From positions 1,798,001 through 1,862,000 of the forward strand of contig NZ_CP101458.1 in NCBI RefSeq assembly GCF_024362525.1: a stretch of DNA of 64,000 bases, written 5' to 3'. Shown here in pieces: positions 1 to 8,144 of the stretch. Source of the stretch: Natrononativus amylolyticus (GTDB lineage Archaea; Halobacteriota; Halobacteria; Halobacteriales; Natrialbaceae). Position 1 is the stretch's first letter, and every line of letters begins with the position of its first letter. The notes below the pieces were generated by a model. That model worked only from the letters and a program-made list of their open reading frames with translations, made no database searches and was not told the DNA's origin. Position numbers and translations under genes: made by a program.

Positions 1-1
1 C

Positions 2-1099
2 TTCTCGCCGCTCGGCTTCTGGGTCGAAGCGAACATCTACCCCTCCGAGACCGGCGTCTCGGTGTACTTCCGCGACGTCTCCGATCGAATCGAGCGCGAA
101 CGGGAGCTCGAAGCGTCCGAGCGGCGCTACAGGACCCTCGCAGAGCAGTTCCCGAACGGGATCGTGGCGCTTTACGACGACGACCTCACGTTCACGCTCG
201 CGGCGGGTCGGGCGTTCGAGAAACTCGAGTACGACGCCTGCGACCTCGAGGGCGAACGGCTGGAGACCGCGTTCGACGATGTCGCCGACGTCCTCGAGCC
301 CGTCTACCGGGACGCCCTCGCGGGCGAACCGCAGTCGATCGAGATCGAACACGCGGATCGACAGTGGCTCATTCACACCACGCCGGTCACCGACGAGCAC
401 GGCGAACCGTTCGCCGGAATGGTGATGTCTCAGGACATCACCGAGCGAAAGGAGCGCGAGCAAAAACTCGAGAACTTCGCGAGCGTCGTCTCCCACGGCC
501 TGCGTAATCCGCTGGGAATCGCCCAGGTCTACCTGAACATGGCCCGAGAGGACGGCGATCCCGAGAGCTTCGAGCAGGTCGAGCAGGCCCTCGACCGGAT
601 GGAAACGATCATCGACAACCTGCTGACGACCGCCCTCGAGGGACGAACCGTCTCGGAACCGGCGCCGATCTCGCTGGCGGCGACCGTCGAGGCCGCCTGG
701 CAGAACGTCGAAACGGCCGACGCCACCCTCGAGGTGACGGCCACGGATACGATTCTCGCCGACGGTGATCAGCTACAGTCGGCCCTCGAGAACGTGTTGC
801 GAAACGCGATCTCCTACGGCGGCGACGACGTCGAGGTCCGCGTCGGCCCCCTCGAAGGCGGCTTCTACGTCGAGGACTCCGGACCGGGTATCCCCCCGGA
901 AGACCGCACCGACGTCTTCGAGTACGGCTACTCCTCACAGAGCGGCACCGGGATCGGCCTCGCGGTCGTCCGCGACATCGTCGAGGCCCACGGCTGGACG
1001 GTTTCGGTGACTGAGGGAAGCGACGGCGGCGCAAGGTTCGAGATCCGCGGCGTCGAGCGTCACGACGCGTCCGACGGGGACGGCGAGCGATCCGACTGA
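2..1099 (+). CDS. PAS sensor histidine kinase, 3' part (starts before the window)
   Basis: The reading frame is open from base 2 and the first visible residues belong to the end of a PAS domain, so the gene begins upstream; the GTG at 62 is internal. A second PAS domain follows (about residues 20-130 counted from that GTG) and ends in the usual DITERKEREQKL linker. The HisKA box is SHGLRNPL, with the phospho-accepting His codon at 494-496. The HATPase domain shows the N box (LENVLRNA), G1 (DSGPGIP) and G2 (GTGIGLAVV). No receiver domain or membrane segment is visible in this part. It should autophosphorylate in response to an unseen input and pass phosphate to an unlinked response regulator, as orphan haloarchaeal kinases do. 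The signal is unknown. Confidence 0.93.
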   Translation, partial: FSPLGFWVEANIYPSETGVSVYFRDVSDRIERERELEASERRYRTLAEQFPNGIVALYDDDLTFTLAAGRAFEKLEYDACDLEGERLETAFDDVADVLEPVYRDALAGEPQSIEIEHADRQWLIHTTPVTDEHGEPFAGMVMSQDITERKEREQKLENFASVVSHGLRNPLGIAQVYLNMAREDGDPESFEQVEQALDRMETIIDNLLTTALEGRTVSEPAPISLAATVEAAWQNVETADATLEVTATDTILADGDQLQSALENVLRNAISYGGDDVEVRVGPLEGGFYVEDSGPGIPPEDRTDVFEYGYSSQSGTGIGLAVVRDIVEAHGWTVSVTEGSDGGARFEIRGVERHDASDGDGERSD

Positions 1100-1117
1100 A
1101 CGCGGACCGCGCTCGTC

Positions 1118-2242
1118 TCACCCGAGCAAGTGCCGGGCGATCACCTTCTTCTGGATCTCGGTCGTCCCCTCGTAGATCTCGGTGATCTTCGCGTCCCGGT
1201 AGAGCCGTTCGACCTCCCCTTCGGTGACGTAGCCGTAGCCCCCGTGGATCTGGACCGCCTCGTTGGTGACGTGCATCGCCGCCTCGCTCGCGAGGTACTT
1301 CGCCATGCTCGCCTCGAGGGCGCCGTCGCCGTCGGCTCGTCTGCGGGCGGCGTAGCGGGTGAGCTGGCGGGCGGCCTCGGTTCGCGTCGCCATCTCGGCG
1401 AGCTTGTGCCGGATCGTCTGGATCTCCGCGATCGGTTCGCCGAACTGCTCGCGCTCCTGGCTGTACGCGAGCGCCTCCTCGAGGGCGCACTGGGCGAGGC
1501 CGACCGACTGTGAGGCGATGCCGATCCGGCCGCCGGTGAGGATGTGAAACGCCGCCGAGAGTCCCCGCCCCTCCTCGGTGAGGCGGTTCTCCGCGGGAAT
1601 GCGGACGTCGTCGAACGTCAGCGCGGTCGTGTCGCTCGCCCGGAGCCCGAGCTTGTCCTCCTTCTCGCCGACGGTGAGTCCGTCGGCGTCGGCCGGGACG
1701 ACGAACTGGGTGATCGTCGACGGGTCAGTTCGGTCGGTCTTCGCGAAGAGGATGATCACGCCGGCGCGCTGGCCGTTGGTGATCCACTGCTTCTCGCCGT
1801 TGATCACGTACTCGTCTCCCTCCCGGACCGCCTCGGTCGTCATCTCCGCGGGGTTCGAGCCGGCGTGGGGTTCCGAGAGCCCGAACGCGCCGACCGGCCG
1901 CCCCGCGGCCATCTCGGGGAGCCAGCGCGCTTTCTGCTCGTCGCCGCCGAACTCGGCGATACAGGAGGTCGCGAGACAGTGGACCGACAGCGCGGTCGCC
2001 ACCGCGAGCATCCCGTAGGCGACCTCCTCGTTGACGAGGCTGTACGTGACCGGGTCCGCGTCGTAGCCGCCGTACTCCTCGGGTACCGTCAGACTCGTGA
2101 GGTCCAGCTCCGCGAGGCCGTCCCAGACGTCCTCGGGAAACGCCTCGTCGCGGTCGGCCTCTATCGCCGTCGGTCGAATCTCCTCGGTTGCGAACCGGCG
2201 TACGACGTCTCGGATCGCCGCCTGCTCGTCGGTGAGCTCCAT
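1118..2242 (-). CDS. Acyl-CoA dehydrogenase
   Basis: A 374-residue FAD enzyme that forms the trans-2 double bond of acyl-CoA in fatty-acid or branched-chain amino-acid breakdown, passing electrons to an electron-transfer flavoprotein. The start MELTDEQAAIRD is the usual family N-terminus and the length is normal. Signatures seen are GAFGLSEPHAGSNPA (FAD/substrate loop), WITNGQRAG, and near the C-terminus QIHGGYGY followed by YRDAKITEIYEGTTEIQ. The Glu in YEGTTE is at the position of the catalytic base in short-chain and isovaleryl types. The frame stays open upstream of this ATG, but that stretch overlaps the regulator at 2325-3002 and reads as arginine/serine-rich noise. Chain-length specificity cannot be read from the sequence. 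Confidence 0.95.
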   Translation of the reverse strand: MELTDEQAAIRDVVRRFATEEIRPTAIEADRDEAFPEDVWDGLAELDLTSLTVPEEYGGYDADPVTYSLVNEEVAYGMLAVATALSVHCLATSCIAEFGGDEQKARWLPEMAAGRPVGAFGLSEPHAGSNPAEMTTEAVREGDEYVINGEKQWITNGQRAGVIILFAKTDRTDPSTITQFVVPADADGLTVGEKEDKLGLRASDTTALTFDDVRIPAENRLTEEGRGLSAAFHILTGGRIGIASQSVGLAQCALEEALAYSQEREQFGEPIAEIQTIRHKLAEMATRTEAARQLTRYAARRRADGDGALEASMAKYLASEAAMHVTNEAVQIHGGYGYVTEGEVERLYRDAKITEIYEGTTEIQKKVIARHLLG

Positions 2243-2324
2243 ACCAGTGGCTGTGAGCGGTAGTGGCAAAAATCTCCCCACTCGTCCCGCGGTCGGCCGA
2301 GTCAGCGGCGGCCGGCGACTGCGC

Positions 2325-3002
2325 TCAGTCGCTCGCGGGTTCGCCCGGCGCGTCGTCCATCTGTTCGCCCGCGAGCACCTTGTTCGCCCGCCGCAGCCGC
2401 TCCGACAGCGCCTGGTGGGAGATGTCGAGCTCGTCGGAGAGCTCCTCGAGCGAGATCTCGCGGGGGACGTCGTAGTAACCCTGGCGGTACGCCTCGGTGA
2501 TCGCCTCCTCCTGGGCGTCGGTGAGCGCGGCGGTCGCCTCGAGGTCGGCGTTCCGCCCGGCCTCGACCATCCGGCGGATGTCGACGGCGACGTCCATCTC
2601 CTCGATGTTCGACACCGCAGTCGACAGCAGATCCCGGCGGGGAAAGAGCAGCCGAAGCGTCCAGCGCCCGCTCGAGACCTGCGCGTCGAGGATCGTTCCC
2701 TCGTGTTCGAAGACGCAGTTACAGACCCCGGAGACGGCGTCGCTGTACTCGATCCGGTAGAGCCACTCCTCGGCCTCCGGGTCCTCGAGCAGGCGGACGA
2801 AGTCGTCGACGGTCGGGTCGTCGTCGAGCGCCGATTCGATCGAGTTCTGGTCGACGTTCGAGAGCCAGACCAGCGGCATCGCCTGGAGCGGCCCCTCGCC
2901 GACGACGCTCTTGACGCGCAACTCGAGGTCGGGGTGACGTTCGAACGTCGCCCCAAGCGCGAAGTCCTCGGTCGGCAACGCGACCTCGGCGACGGTCGTC
3001 AT
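2325..3002 (-). CDS. Bat-type (HTH-10) transcriptional regulator
   Basis: This 225-residue protein has the haloarchaeal bacterio-opsin-activator layout. Residues 1-150 form an N-terminal Bat-like sensory region (MPLVWLSNVDQ, LYRIEYSD). Residues 165-215 form a C-terminal HTH-10 domain with the hallmark LTDAQEEAITEAYRQGYYDVP and DELDISHQALSERLRRA. It lacks PAS or GAF modules and so is a short single-input version. The start is fixed by a strong Shine-Dalgarno match just upstream. It lies downstream of and divergent from nothing obvious; the acyl-CoA dehydrogenase follows 82 nt later on the same strand and may be co-transcribed. The target genes are unknown. Confidence 0.9.
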   Translation of the reverse strand: MTTVAEVALPTEDFALGATFERHPDLELRVKSVVGEGPLQAMPLVWLSNVDQNSIESALDDDPTVDDFVRLLEDPEAEEWLYRIEYSDAVSGVCNCVFEHEGTILDAQVSSGRWTLRLLFPRRDLLSTAVSNIEEMDVAVDIRRMVEAGRNADLEATAALTDAQEEAITEAYRQGYYDVPREISLEELSDELDISHQALSERLRRANKVLAGEQMDDAPGEPASD

Positions 3003-3008
3003 CGCAGG

Positions 3009-3016
3009 TCACCTCC
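3009..3016 (-). promoter_or_regulatory. Strong Shine-Dalgarno site for the Bat-type regulator
   Basis: On the minus strand this reads GGAGGTGA, ending 6 nt before the ATG at 3002. It is a near-full match to the archaeal 16S 3' end. It indicates a transcript with a leader, in contrast to the many leaderless genes nearby, and supports the start chosen. Confidence 0.7.
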
Positions 3017-3334
3017 GCTGTGGGCGCGTCGGCCCGGTTGGCGAGCGGTTCGACCGGTACGGACGTCGGCTCGTGAAGTCGTATCCATCATAGGTGCCAG
3101 TCGATCCCGCCGTGTGGTGAGGTCGCCGAGGGAAGCCCGCGAGTGAACGCGAAAATTGGCGTCCCGACGGAGCGATTTTCGCTCGGATCGGACTGATCTA
3201 CGGCTACACCGTTCCACCGGTTGGGTTGCTGGCTTGTTTGTTCCGGCAGTTTAAATGGGACACCGGCGACTGACGGGGGTGATCCGGAGATCGACACGCT
3301 CGAGAGACGTTCCGCGGGACTTCCGGCGCCGTGA
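3017..3334. other. Intergenic region, regulator leader
   Basis: About 320 nt without a credible gene. On the minus strand a TATA-like CATTTAAAC lies near 3248-3256. With the Shine-Dalgarno site at 3009-3016 this implies a leader of some 200 nt for the Bat-type regulator. Short open frames here have arginine-rich noise composition and no recognisable domain. I see no repeat or RNA gene. Confidence 0.4.
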
Positions 3335-4588
3335 CTACCCGTCCCGGTTCAGTCGCGCGAACCGGTTCAGCGCGTACACCGTTCGAAGGACGTCGACGCT
3401 CTTGCCGCGGTCGAAGACGAGTTCGTCCGACCGGATGACGTGATCGAGCGTCTCACGGGAGGCGTGTTCGGGGGCGGCCGCGATCCCGGCGTCGTTCTCG
3501 GCGACCCAGCGCATCACCCGGAGGTCGCTCTTGGAGTCGCCCATCACCAGCGAGAACGGCTCCGCCACGTCGAGCACCGAGAGCGCGCGCTCGACGCCGA
3601 CGACCTTGTTCAGTTCGAGGCTGCCGATCTCGGCCGCGTCGGCCTCGTAGTAGGCGACGTCGATTCGGGAGAGCACCTCGGTGAGCGCGGCGGGTGCCTC
3701 ACCGTCGACGTCGGGATAGGCGCCCTCCTGCTCGAGGACCCCCCGGATCTCGGGGTCCTGATCGGCGTAGAACGCGCGGGTCAGGGCGGCGACCGAACGG
3801 CCGTCCTCGAGGTCCACCGTCCCCGCGACCGCGTCGGCCAGCAGGTCGAGCAGGTAGACGAGCGACTCGTCGATCACCTCGCGGGCGCGGGCGGAGCCGG
3901 TTTCGTAGTTGGGTTTCATCGTGACGTTGAACTCGTTCCCCTGGAGGTGACACCCCCGCCGGAGATCCTCGGGCGCCTCGGGGAGTACGCGCGAGCGGAC
4001 GTCGTCGAAGACGTCGCGGATCTCGTCGTCCAGCTCCTCGTACAGCAGCTGTTTGGTGTCGGCGCCGTGGCCCGGCGTGAACACGCCGGTTCCGGCCTCG
4101 TAGACGATCGACAGCTCCCCCGAGTGGACGATTTCGCTGCCCAGTCCCTGAATGGCGAACCCCTTGACGTTCTCTAGGGTCTGTCCCGTACAGATGACGA
4201 TCGGCACCCCCTGCTCGTGGAACTCCGTGAGCATGTGGAGGGTGTCCCGCGGGATCTCGTTGTCCGTCCCGCCCGCCGAACGCAGCGTCTCGTCGACGTC
4301 GAGGACGAGCACGTTCACGGCCCGCTCGTACTTCGCGTCGAGGTCCAGCGCCGTAAACGCCTGCTCGCGGGTCGCGCGGGCTGCGACCTCGGCGAACGTT
4401 TCGCCGGCGGCGAACGCCGCGCGGATCTCGTCCTTCCGGGCCTCGAGTTCCTCGCTCGCCCCCTGCCAGTGTTCCAAGGCCACCCGCGAGTCGACGGCCG
4501 GAAAGACGTCGACGAACTCCTGGTACTCCCGCAGCGCACCGGTGTCGAACTCGTCGTAGAGCTGGTAGACGAGGTCGTATCGTTCCAT
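3335..4588 (-). CDS. HAD-superfamily hydrolase, 417 residues
   Basis: A cytosolic Asp-nucleophile phosphatase-like protein. After about 90 residues of helical N-terminal region come HAD motif I LVLDVDETL, motif II ICTGQT, a large cap region of more than 150 residues, a conserved Lys in LELNKVVG, and motif IV MGDSKSDLRVMR. The arrangement is Cof-like with an unusually long N-terminal extension and cap. A conserved haloarchaeal family of this type exists, but I cannot assign a substrate. The ATG at 4588 is preferred because GGTTAT at 4614-4619 (minus strand) lies about 27 nt upstream, as for leaderless genes. An alternative ATG at 4603 would add five residues. It is divergent from gdh, and the two share a 129-nt control region. 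Confidence 0.85.
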   Translation of the reverse strand: MERYDLVYQLYDEFDTGALREYQEFVDVFPAVDSRVALEHWQGASEELEARKDEIRAAFAAGETFAEVAARATREQAFTALDLDAKYERAVNVLVLDVDETLRSAGGTDNEIPRDTLHMLTEFHEQGVPIVICTGQTLENVKGFAIQGLGSEIVHSGELSIVYEAGTGVFTPGHGADTKQLLYEELDDEIRDVFDDVRSRVLPEAPEDLRRGCHLQGNEFNVTMKPNYETGSARAREVIDESLVYLLDLLADAVAGTVDLEDGRSVAALTRAFYADQDPEIRGVLEQEGAYPDVDGEAPAALTEVLSRIDVAYYEADAAEIGSLELNKVVGVERALSVLDVAEPFSLVMGDSKSDLRVMRWVAENDAGIAAAPEHASRETLDHVIRSDELVFDRGKSVDVLRTVYALNRFARLNRDG

Positions 4589-4669
4589 GTCACACCCAGG
4601 CATGGGGAGGCGGATAACCGTTTCCGATGCCGACGGGCGCCGGTCGCCCGGGGGCGAGCCGAGAGAGTT

Positions 4670-4697
4670 TACTCGAGAGAGAATAAACTTTTACCGC
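4670..4697 (+). promoter_or_regulatory. gdh promoter with TrmB-like palindromic operator
   Basis: TACT, seven bases, then GAATA spans 4670-4685 inside a wider palindrome with arms GTTTA and TAAAC (4668-4689). A T-rich TATA-like element (CTTTTACC, about 4689-4696) follows, 22-29 nt before the gdh ATG at 4718. The known haloarchaeal TrmB site is TACT-N7-8-GAGTA, so this differs by one base. An operator directly upstream of the TATA element would fit activation. Assignment to TrmB rather than GfcR is inference. Confidence 0.5.
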
Positions 4698-4717
4698 TCG
4701 GCCGCCAACCGTCCTCT

Positions 4718-5785
4718 ATGAAAGCGATCGCAGTCGAACCCGGCGCGGGCGAGCCGACGCTGGTCGAGCGACCGATACCCGACCCGGAGCCGGGCGAGGC
4801 GCTCGTTCGCGTGCTTCGGGTCGGCGTCGACGGCACCGATCACGGGGTCATCGAGGGGAGCCACGGCGGCGTTCCTGACGGCGACGACCACCTCGTGCTC
4901 GGCCACGAGGCCGTCGGCGTCGTCGAGGATCCGAACGGGACCGGCCTCGAGGCGGGAACGGTCGTCGTCCCGACGGTTCGACGCCCGCCCAACGGGACGA
5001 ACGAGTACTTCGAGTCGGGCTACCCCGACATGGCGCCTGACGGCGAGTACACGGAGCGCGGCATCGCCGGCGCCCACGGCTTCATGGCCGAGTACGTCAC
5101 CAGCCCCGCGGCGTACCTCGTTCCGATCCCGCGGGACCTCGCCGAGTGGGGGTTCCTGGTCGAACCCATCAGCATCACCGAGAAGGCCGTAGAGCACGCG
5201 ACCGCCGCCCGGTCGGCGTTCGATTGGGACCCCGAGTCGGCGCTCGTGCTGGGCAACGGCTCGCTCGGGCTCCTGACGGTCGCGATGTGTCAGGAAACGT
5301 TCGGCTTCGAGCGAACCTACTGTCTCGGCCGGCGCGACCGCCCCGATCCGACGATCGACCTCATCGAGGAGCTGGGGGCGACGTACGTCGACTCCCGGGA
5401 GACGCCGGTCTCGGCGGTGGCCGACGCCTACGAGGGGATGGATCTCGTCTACGAGGCGACCGGCTACGCGAAACACGCCTTCGAGACCATCGAGGCGCTT
5501 GCGCCCAACGGGGTTGGCGCGCTGCTCGGCGTCCCCGGCGACTGGGCGTTCGAGATCGACGGCGGACGGCTCCACCGCGAGTTCGTCCTGCACAACAAGG
5601 CCCTCGTCGGCAGCGTCAACTCCCACCGCGGCCACTTCGAGGCGGCCGTCGACACCCTCGCGGGGCTCCCGACGTGGGTGCTCGAGGATCTCGTAACCGG
5701 TGTCTACGATCTCGAGTCGTTCGAGGCGGCGTTCACGCGGGACGATACGACTATAAAAACGGCGGTCGAATTCGACCGTATATGA
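4718..5785 (+). CDS. gdh: Glucose 1-dehydrogenase (NAD(P)+, zinc-dependent)
   Basis: This 355-residue medium-chain dehydrogenase oxidises beta-D-glucose to gluconolactone, the first step of the haloarchaeal semi-phosphorylative Entner-Doudoroff pathway. It matches the Haloferax mediterranei enzyme closely in length and motifs. The start MKAIAV, the zinc ligand Asp38 in VGVDGTDH (Cys in most relatives), His63-Glu64 in LGHEAVG, the segment VVPTVRRPPNGTNEYFE, EPISITEKA, the Rossmann loop VLGNGSLGLL, and the C-terminal DDTTIKTA are all visible. The loss of structural-zinc cysteines is normal for the halophilic enzyme. The last codons overlap the gfcR start as ATGA, and the operator-like palindrome upstream suggests sugar-responsive control. 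Confidence 0.96.
   Translation: MKAIAVEPGAGEPTLVERPIPDPEPGEALVRVLRVGVDGTDHGVIEGSHGGVPDGDDHLVLGHEAVGVVEDPNGTGLEAGTVVVPTVRRPPNGTNEYFESGYPDMAPDGEYTERGIAGAHGFMAEYVTSPAAYLVPIPRDLAEWGFLVEPISITEKAVEHATAARSAFDWDPESALVLGNGSLGLLTVAMCQETFGFERTYCLGRRDRPDPTIDLIEELGATYVDSRETPVSAVADAYEGMDLVYEATGYAKHAFETIEALAPNGVGALLGVPGDWAFEIDGGRLHREFVLHNKALVGSVNSHRGHFEAAVDTLAGLPTWVLEDLVTGVYDLESFEAAFTRDDTTIKTAVEFDRI
5752..5759 (+). promoter_or_regulatory. TATA box for gfcR inside the gdh 3' end
   Basis: TATAAAAA lies within the codons for the conserved gdh tail (TTIKTA), with its centre 26 nt before the gfcR ATG at 5782. That is the spacing expected for a leaderless transcript. gfcR could therefore be transcribed independently as well as by read-through from gdh. 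Confidence 0.5.
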
Positions 5786-6429
5786 AGAACGTAGACGACC
5801 TGATCGAGAGCGCGGCCGAGCTCGCAGAGCGGGGGCTCTCGAAGGGCGAGATCGCGGACGAACTCAACGTCTCCAGGGAGACCGCGAGCTGGCTCGTCGA
5901 ACGGAGCGGAACCGCAGCCCAGGAGAACGACCGGAGCGCGGGCGGAAACGGTGCGGGCGGGCCCCAGGACATCCACGTCGACTGGTCCGCGATCGGCCGG
6001 GACAGCAAGCGGATGGGGGCCATCGCCGAGGCGATGGCCGACCTCCTCGCGAAACACGGCGAGAACGTCGACCTCACGATCGGGATCGAGAAGGCCGGCG
6101 GGCCGATCGCGACCCTCGTCGCCCGCGAACTCGAGACGGACCTCGGAACCTACACGCCCGCGAAACACCAGTGGGAGGAAGGCGACATCGAGGACCTCGG
6201 GGGGACGTTCTCGCGGAACTTCGCGGGCATCCGCAACCGGGAGTGTTACATCGTCGACGACACCGTGACCAGCGGGACGACGATGCGCGAGACGATCGAG
6301 GCCGTTCGCGCCAGAGGCGGCGAGCCGCTGGCGTGTGTCGTGCTCGCGGACAAACAGGGCGTCGAGGAACTCGAGGGCGTGCCGGTCTACTCGCTGTTGC
6401 AGGTCATCAGCGTCGGGAACGAGGAGTGA
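5782..6429 (+). CDS. gfcR: GfcR-type transcriptional regulator (HTH plus PRTase-like domain)
   Basis: A 215-residue protein. Residues 1-42 form a helix-turn-helix (KGEIADELNVSRETASWLVE), followed by a short Gly/Asn linker. From about residue 60 comes an orotate phosphoribosyltransferase-like domain with IGIEKAGGPIA and a PRPP-binding loop CYIVDDTVTSGTTMRE. Such proteins were long annotated as PyrE-like; in Haloferax volcanii GfcR is the activator of glucose and fructose degradation genes. The placement overlapping gdh by 4 nt strongly supports that role here. The PRTase fold probably senses a sugar-acid phosphate rather than making nucleotides, which is inference from the family. Confidence 0.92.
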   Translation: MKNVDDLIESAAELAERGLSKGEIADELNVSRETASWLVERSGTAAQENDRSAGGNGAGGPQDIHVDWSAIGRDSKRMGAIAEAMADLLAKHGENVDLTIGIEKAGGPIATLVARELETDLGTYTPAKHQWEEGDIEDLGGTFSRNFAGIRNRECYIVDDTVTSGTTMRETIEAVRARGGEPLACVVLADKQGVEELEGVPVYSLLQVISVGNEE

Positions 6430-6484
6430 CGAGGCGGCACACCGTAGCGCAAGGAATTTGCCGGTGACGGTCCTACGTGGGGGC

Positions 6485-6829
6485 ATGACCTTCCAACCGA
6501 ACCGGAGTCTCGAGCAGGAAGAGGTCGACGAGATCGTCGAAACCGCCCTCGAGGAGAACGAGGTCGTCCTGTTCATGAAGGGATCCGAACTCATGCCCCA
6601 GTGTGGCTACTCCCAGCGGGCGCTCGAACTGATCGGCAAACACCGCGAGGAGTACGAGACGGTCGACGTCCTCGAGTCCCTCGCGGAGTACCGGGCGGCA
6701 CTCGAGTCCCACAGCGGCTGGGAGACGATCCCGCAGACGTACGTCGACGGCGAGTTCGTCGGCGGCTCCGACGTCCTGGCGGAGCTCGACGAGCGGGGCG
6801 AACTCGAGTCGACGCTCGCGTCCGCCTGA
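6485..6829 (+). CDS. Monothiol glutaredoxin (Grx4/GrxD type)
   Basis: A 114-residue protein with a thioredoxin fold. VVLFMKGSELMPQCGYSQRAL carries the CGYS active site, close to the CGFS of monothiol Grx proteins that bind and deliver [2Fe-2S] clusters. WETIPQTYVDGEFVGGSDVL contains the cis-Pro and glutathione-binding turn. Haloarchaea generally use gamma-glutamylcysteine in place of glutathione, so the physiological thiol may differ. It lies 55 nt downstream of gfcR with no clear promoter of its own. Confidence 0.9.
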   Translation: MTFQPNRSLEQEEVDEIVETALEENEVVLFMKGSELMPQCGYSQRALELIGKHREEYETVDVLESLAEYRAALESHSGWETIPQTYVDGEFVGGSDVLAELDERGELESTLASA

Positions 6830-6894
6830 CCCCGCCCGTTTATACAACGGTCGCGCTGGCAGCATTTAACAGCAGGTCATATATGCCACGCGAC

Positions 6895-6903
6895 CGTATT
6901 AGT
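6895..6903 (+). promoter_or_regulatory. TATA-like element for the 193-residue conserved protein
   Basis: GTATTAGTA lies about 35 nt before the ATG at 6935, implying a leader of some 8-10 nt. A second AT-rich patch (TCATATATG, 6877-6885) lies further upstream. Confidence 0.4.
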
Positions 6904-6934
6904 AGCCGAGAGACTGCCCCACACCTTCCCCACT

Positions 6935-7516
6935 ATGCCCACAGAGGATTCCAGACACGTTTACCGACTCCACTCGACGCTCGAACTGCCACTCGAAGAA
7001 CTCCGCGAGTACGTGGACAACGCCACGTATCCCGACGGAATCACCGACGTAGAGCTCACGCGACGAAACAACACGCTCATCCTCAAGGCTGTCGGCGAGG
7101 ACGAGACCGTCAGCAAGTACACGCCCGCGGCGCAGTTGAAAGCGAGTGTCACCGAAAACCGGGTGTACGAGGAGGACCCCGACGAGCGGCGCAACAGCTT
7201 CCGCTGGGACGAAGAGGAAGAAGAGGAGATCGAGTCCGAACTCGTCGAGTTCGCGGCGTTCAAGGGCGACCGAGAAACCGTCCTGCAGAACTCCCTGCTC
7301 CAGTACGAGATGTTCCTCGTCCTCTGTGACATCGCCCAGGAGGCCGAGAAGGGGACCCTGACGGCGATCTCCGAGCGAGACGGCGACCTCGAGGCGACCC
7401 GGATCGTCGACGGCGAACCCCGTCCGGCCGACGTCGAGGTCGTCGAGGGTCCGCGCGAACGAAAGACCTCCCAGTCCGGCGTCAACTGGCGGGACAACAA
7501 GTTCATCTCGGACTGA
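6935..7516 (+). CDS. Conserved haloarchaeal protein, function unknown
   Basis: A 193-residue, very acidic soluble protein without a signal peptide or membrane segment. The N-terminal half looks like an alpha/beta fold (LELPLEELREYVDN, DVELTRRNNTLILKAV). The middle has a poly-acidic run (WDEEEEEEIESELVEFAAFKG), and the C-terminus ends in NWRDNKFISD. Its well-organised coding character and clean haloarchaeal codon use support a real gene. I believe it belongs to a haloarchaea-only DUF (possibly DUF7110, from memory), and I cannot infer a function. Part of its final codons recurs as an 18-base match at 12384-12401. Confidence 0.85.
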   Translation: MPTEDSRHVYRLHSTLELPLEELREYVDNATYPDGITDVELTRRNNTLILKAVGEDETVSKYTPAAQLKASVTENRVYEEDPDERRNSFRWDEEEEEEIESELVEFAAFKGDRETVLQNSLLQYEMFLVLCDIAQEAEKGTLTAISERDGDLEATRIVDGEPRPADVEVVEGPRERKTSQSGVNWRDNKFISD

Positions 7517-7715
7517 CGGTACCTAACGGCTATAGTAGTCGTTGAAACGAAGTTGACGGGTCCAGTCTACCGGACGGCCAGACGACGTCAAAAACCCGCT
7601 GGTGCTCACTTGGACCACTGTGCCGAGCAGTCCAAGAGTGGCTGCAATCCCACGTTTGAGCGGGGTCTACGCGACTCGTTTTCGGTACCGGAGGAAAATC
7701 GATTCGACCATCCGC

Positions 7716-8144
7716 TTACCCCGGACGTTCGATATCCGCATAATAGTCGAGAAACGTCTCCGTAGCGTCGGGTAGATCCCGAAGGGATACGGCTCCGCTC
7801 TGACGATCGTATCTGATTATCCCCGCATCTTCGAGCTTGGGAAGGTGTGAGTGATGGAGATTGACCCGAATATTCTGTCTCGTCCGTTCGTCCAGTTCTT
7901 CGGGCGGCGTTTCGGTTTCCCAGATAGCGACTCGTTCGGTTACCTCTTCGAACGTGGCGTTCTTTTGGTTCTGGAGGGCGTACAGCACGTATCGCCGCCG
8001 TTTGGAGCCAATCATCTCAAAGAACTCGCTTTTCTTGTGTCCACCGTCTGCAACGGACGATCCCTCGTCGATGCGTTTCTTCTCATAAATCCAGGCGGCA
8101 GTGATTTTTCGTACTTCTTCGATCGGCGGTCGCTTTTCTCCCAT
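7716..8144 (-). CDS. DUF7344-type winged-helix regulator
   Basis: A 142-residue putative DNA-binding protein. The core SKRRRYVLYALQNQKNATFEEV, followed by IRVNLHHSHLPKLEDAGIIRYDRQSGAVSL, is the haloarchaeal winged-helix arrangement now called DUF7344: the first helix marks the start of the HTH and HxHLPKLxDxGxxxYD is the wing. The same family reappears at 33900-34319 in the CHAT locus. It is a single gene with no neighbour on its strand, followed by AT-richer, gene-poor DNA. The first 40 residues are charged and not conserved, and an internal start at the MIGSKRR methionine cannot be excluded. Confidence 0.8.
   Translation of the reverse strand: MGEKRPPIEEVRKITAAWIYEKKRIDEGSSVADGGHKKSEFFEMIGSKRRRYVLYALQNQKNATFEEVTERVAIWETETPPEELDERTRQNIRVNLHHSHLPKLEDAGIIRYDRQSGAVSLRDLPDATETFLDYYADIERPG

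Noticed and set aside
609-1490. Long minus-strand frame antisense to the histidine kinase
   Set aside because: Arginine-rich shadow of a high-GC gene: the kinase on the other strand has all its motifs.
4315-4593. Serine/threonine-rich frame antisense inside the HAD gene
   Set aside because: Noise composition; the HAD motifs lie in the other frame on the same strand.
4589-4603. Upstream ATG as start of the HAD gene
   Set aside because: The spacing from the TATA-like element favours 4588 (leaderless).
7553-7765. 70-codon frame after the 193-residue gene
   Set aside because: No domain, no promoter and atypical codon use; overlaps the start of the regulator region on the other strand.
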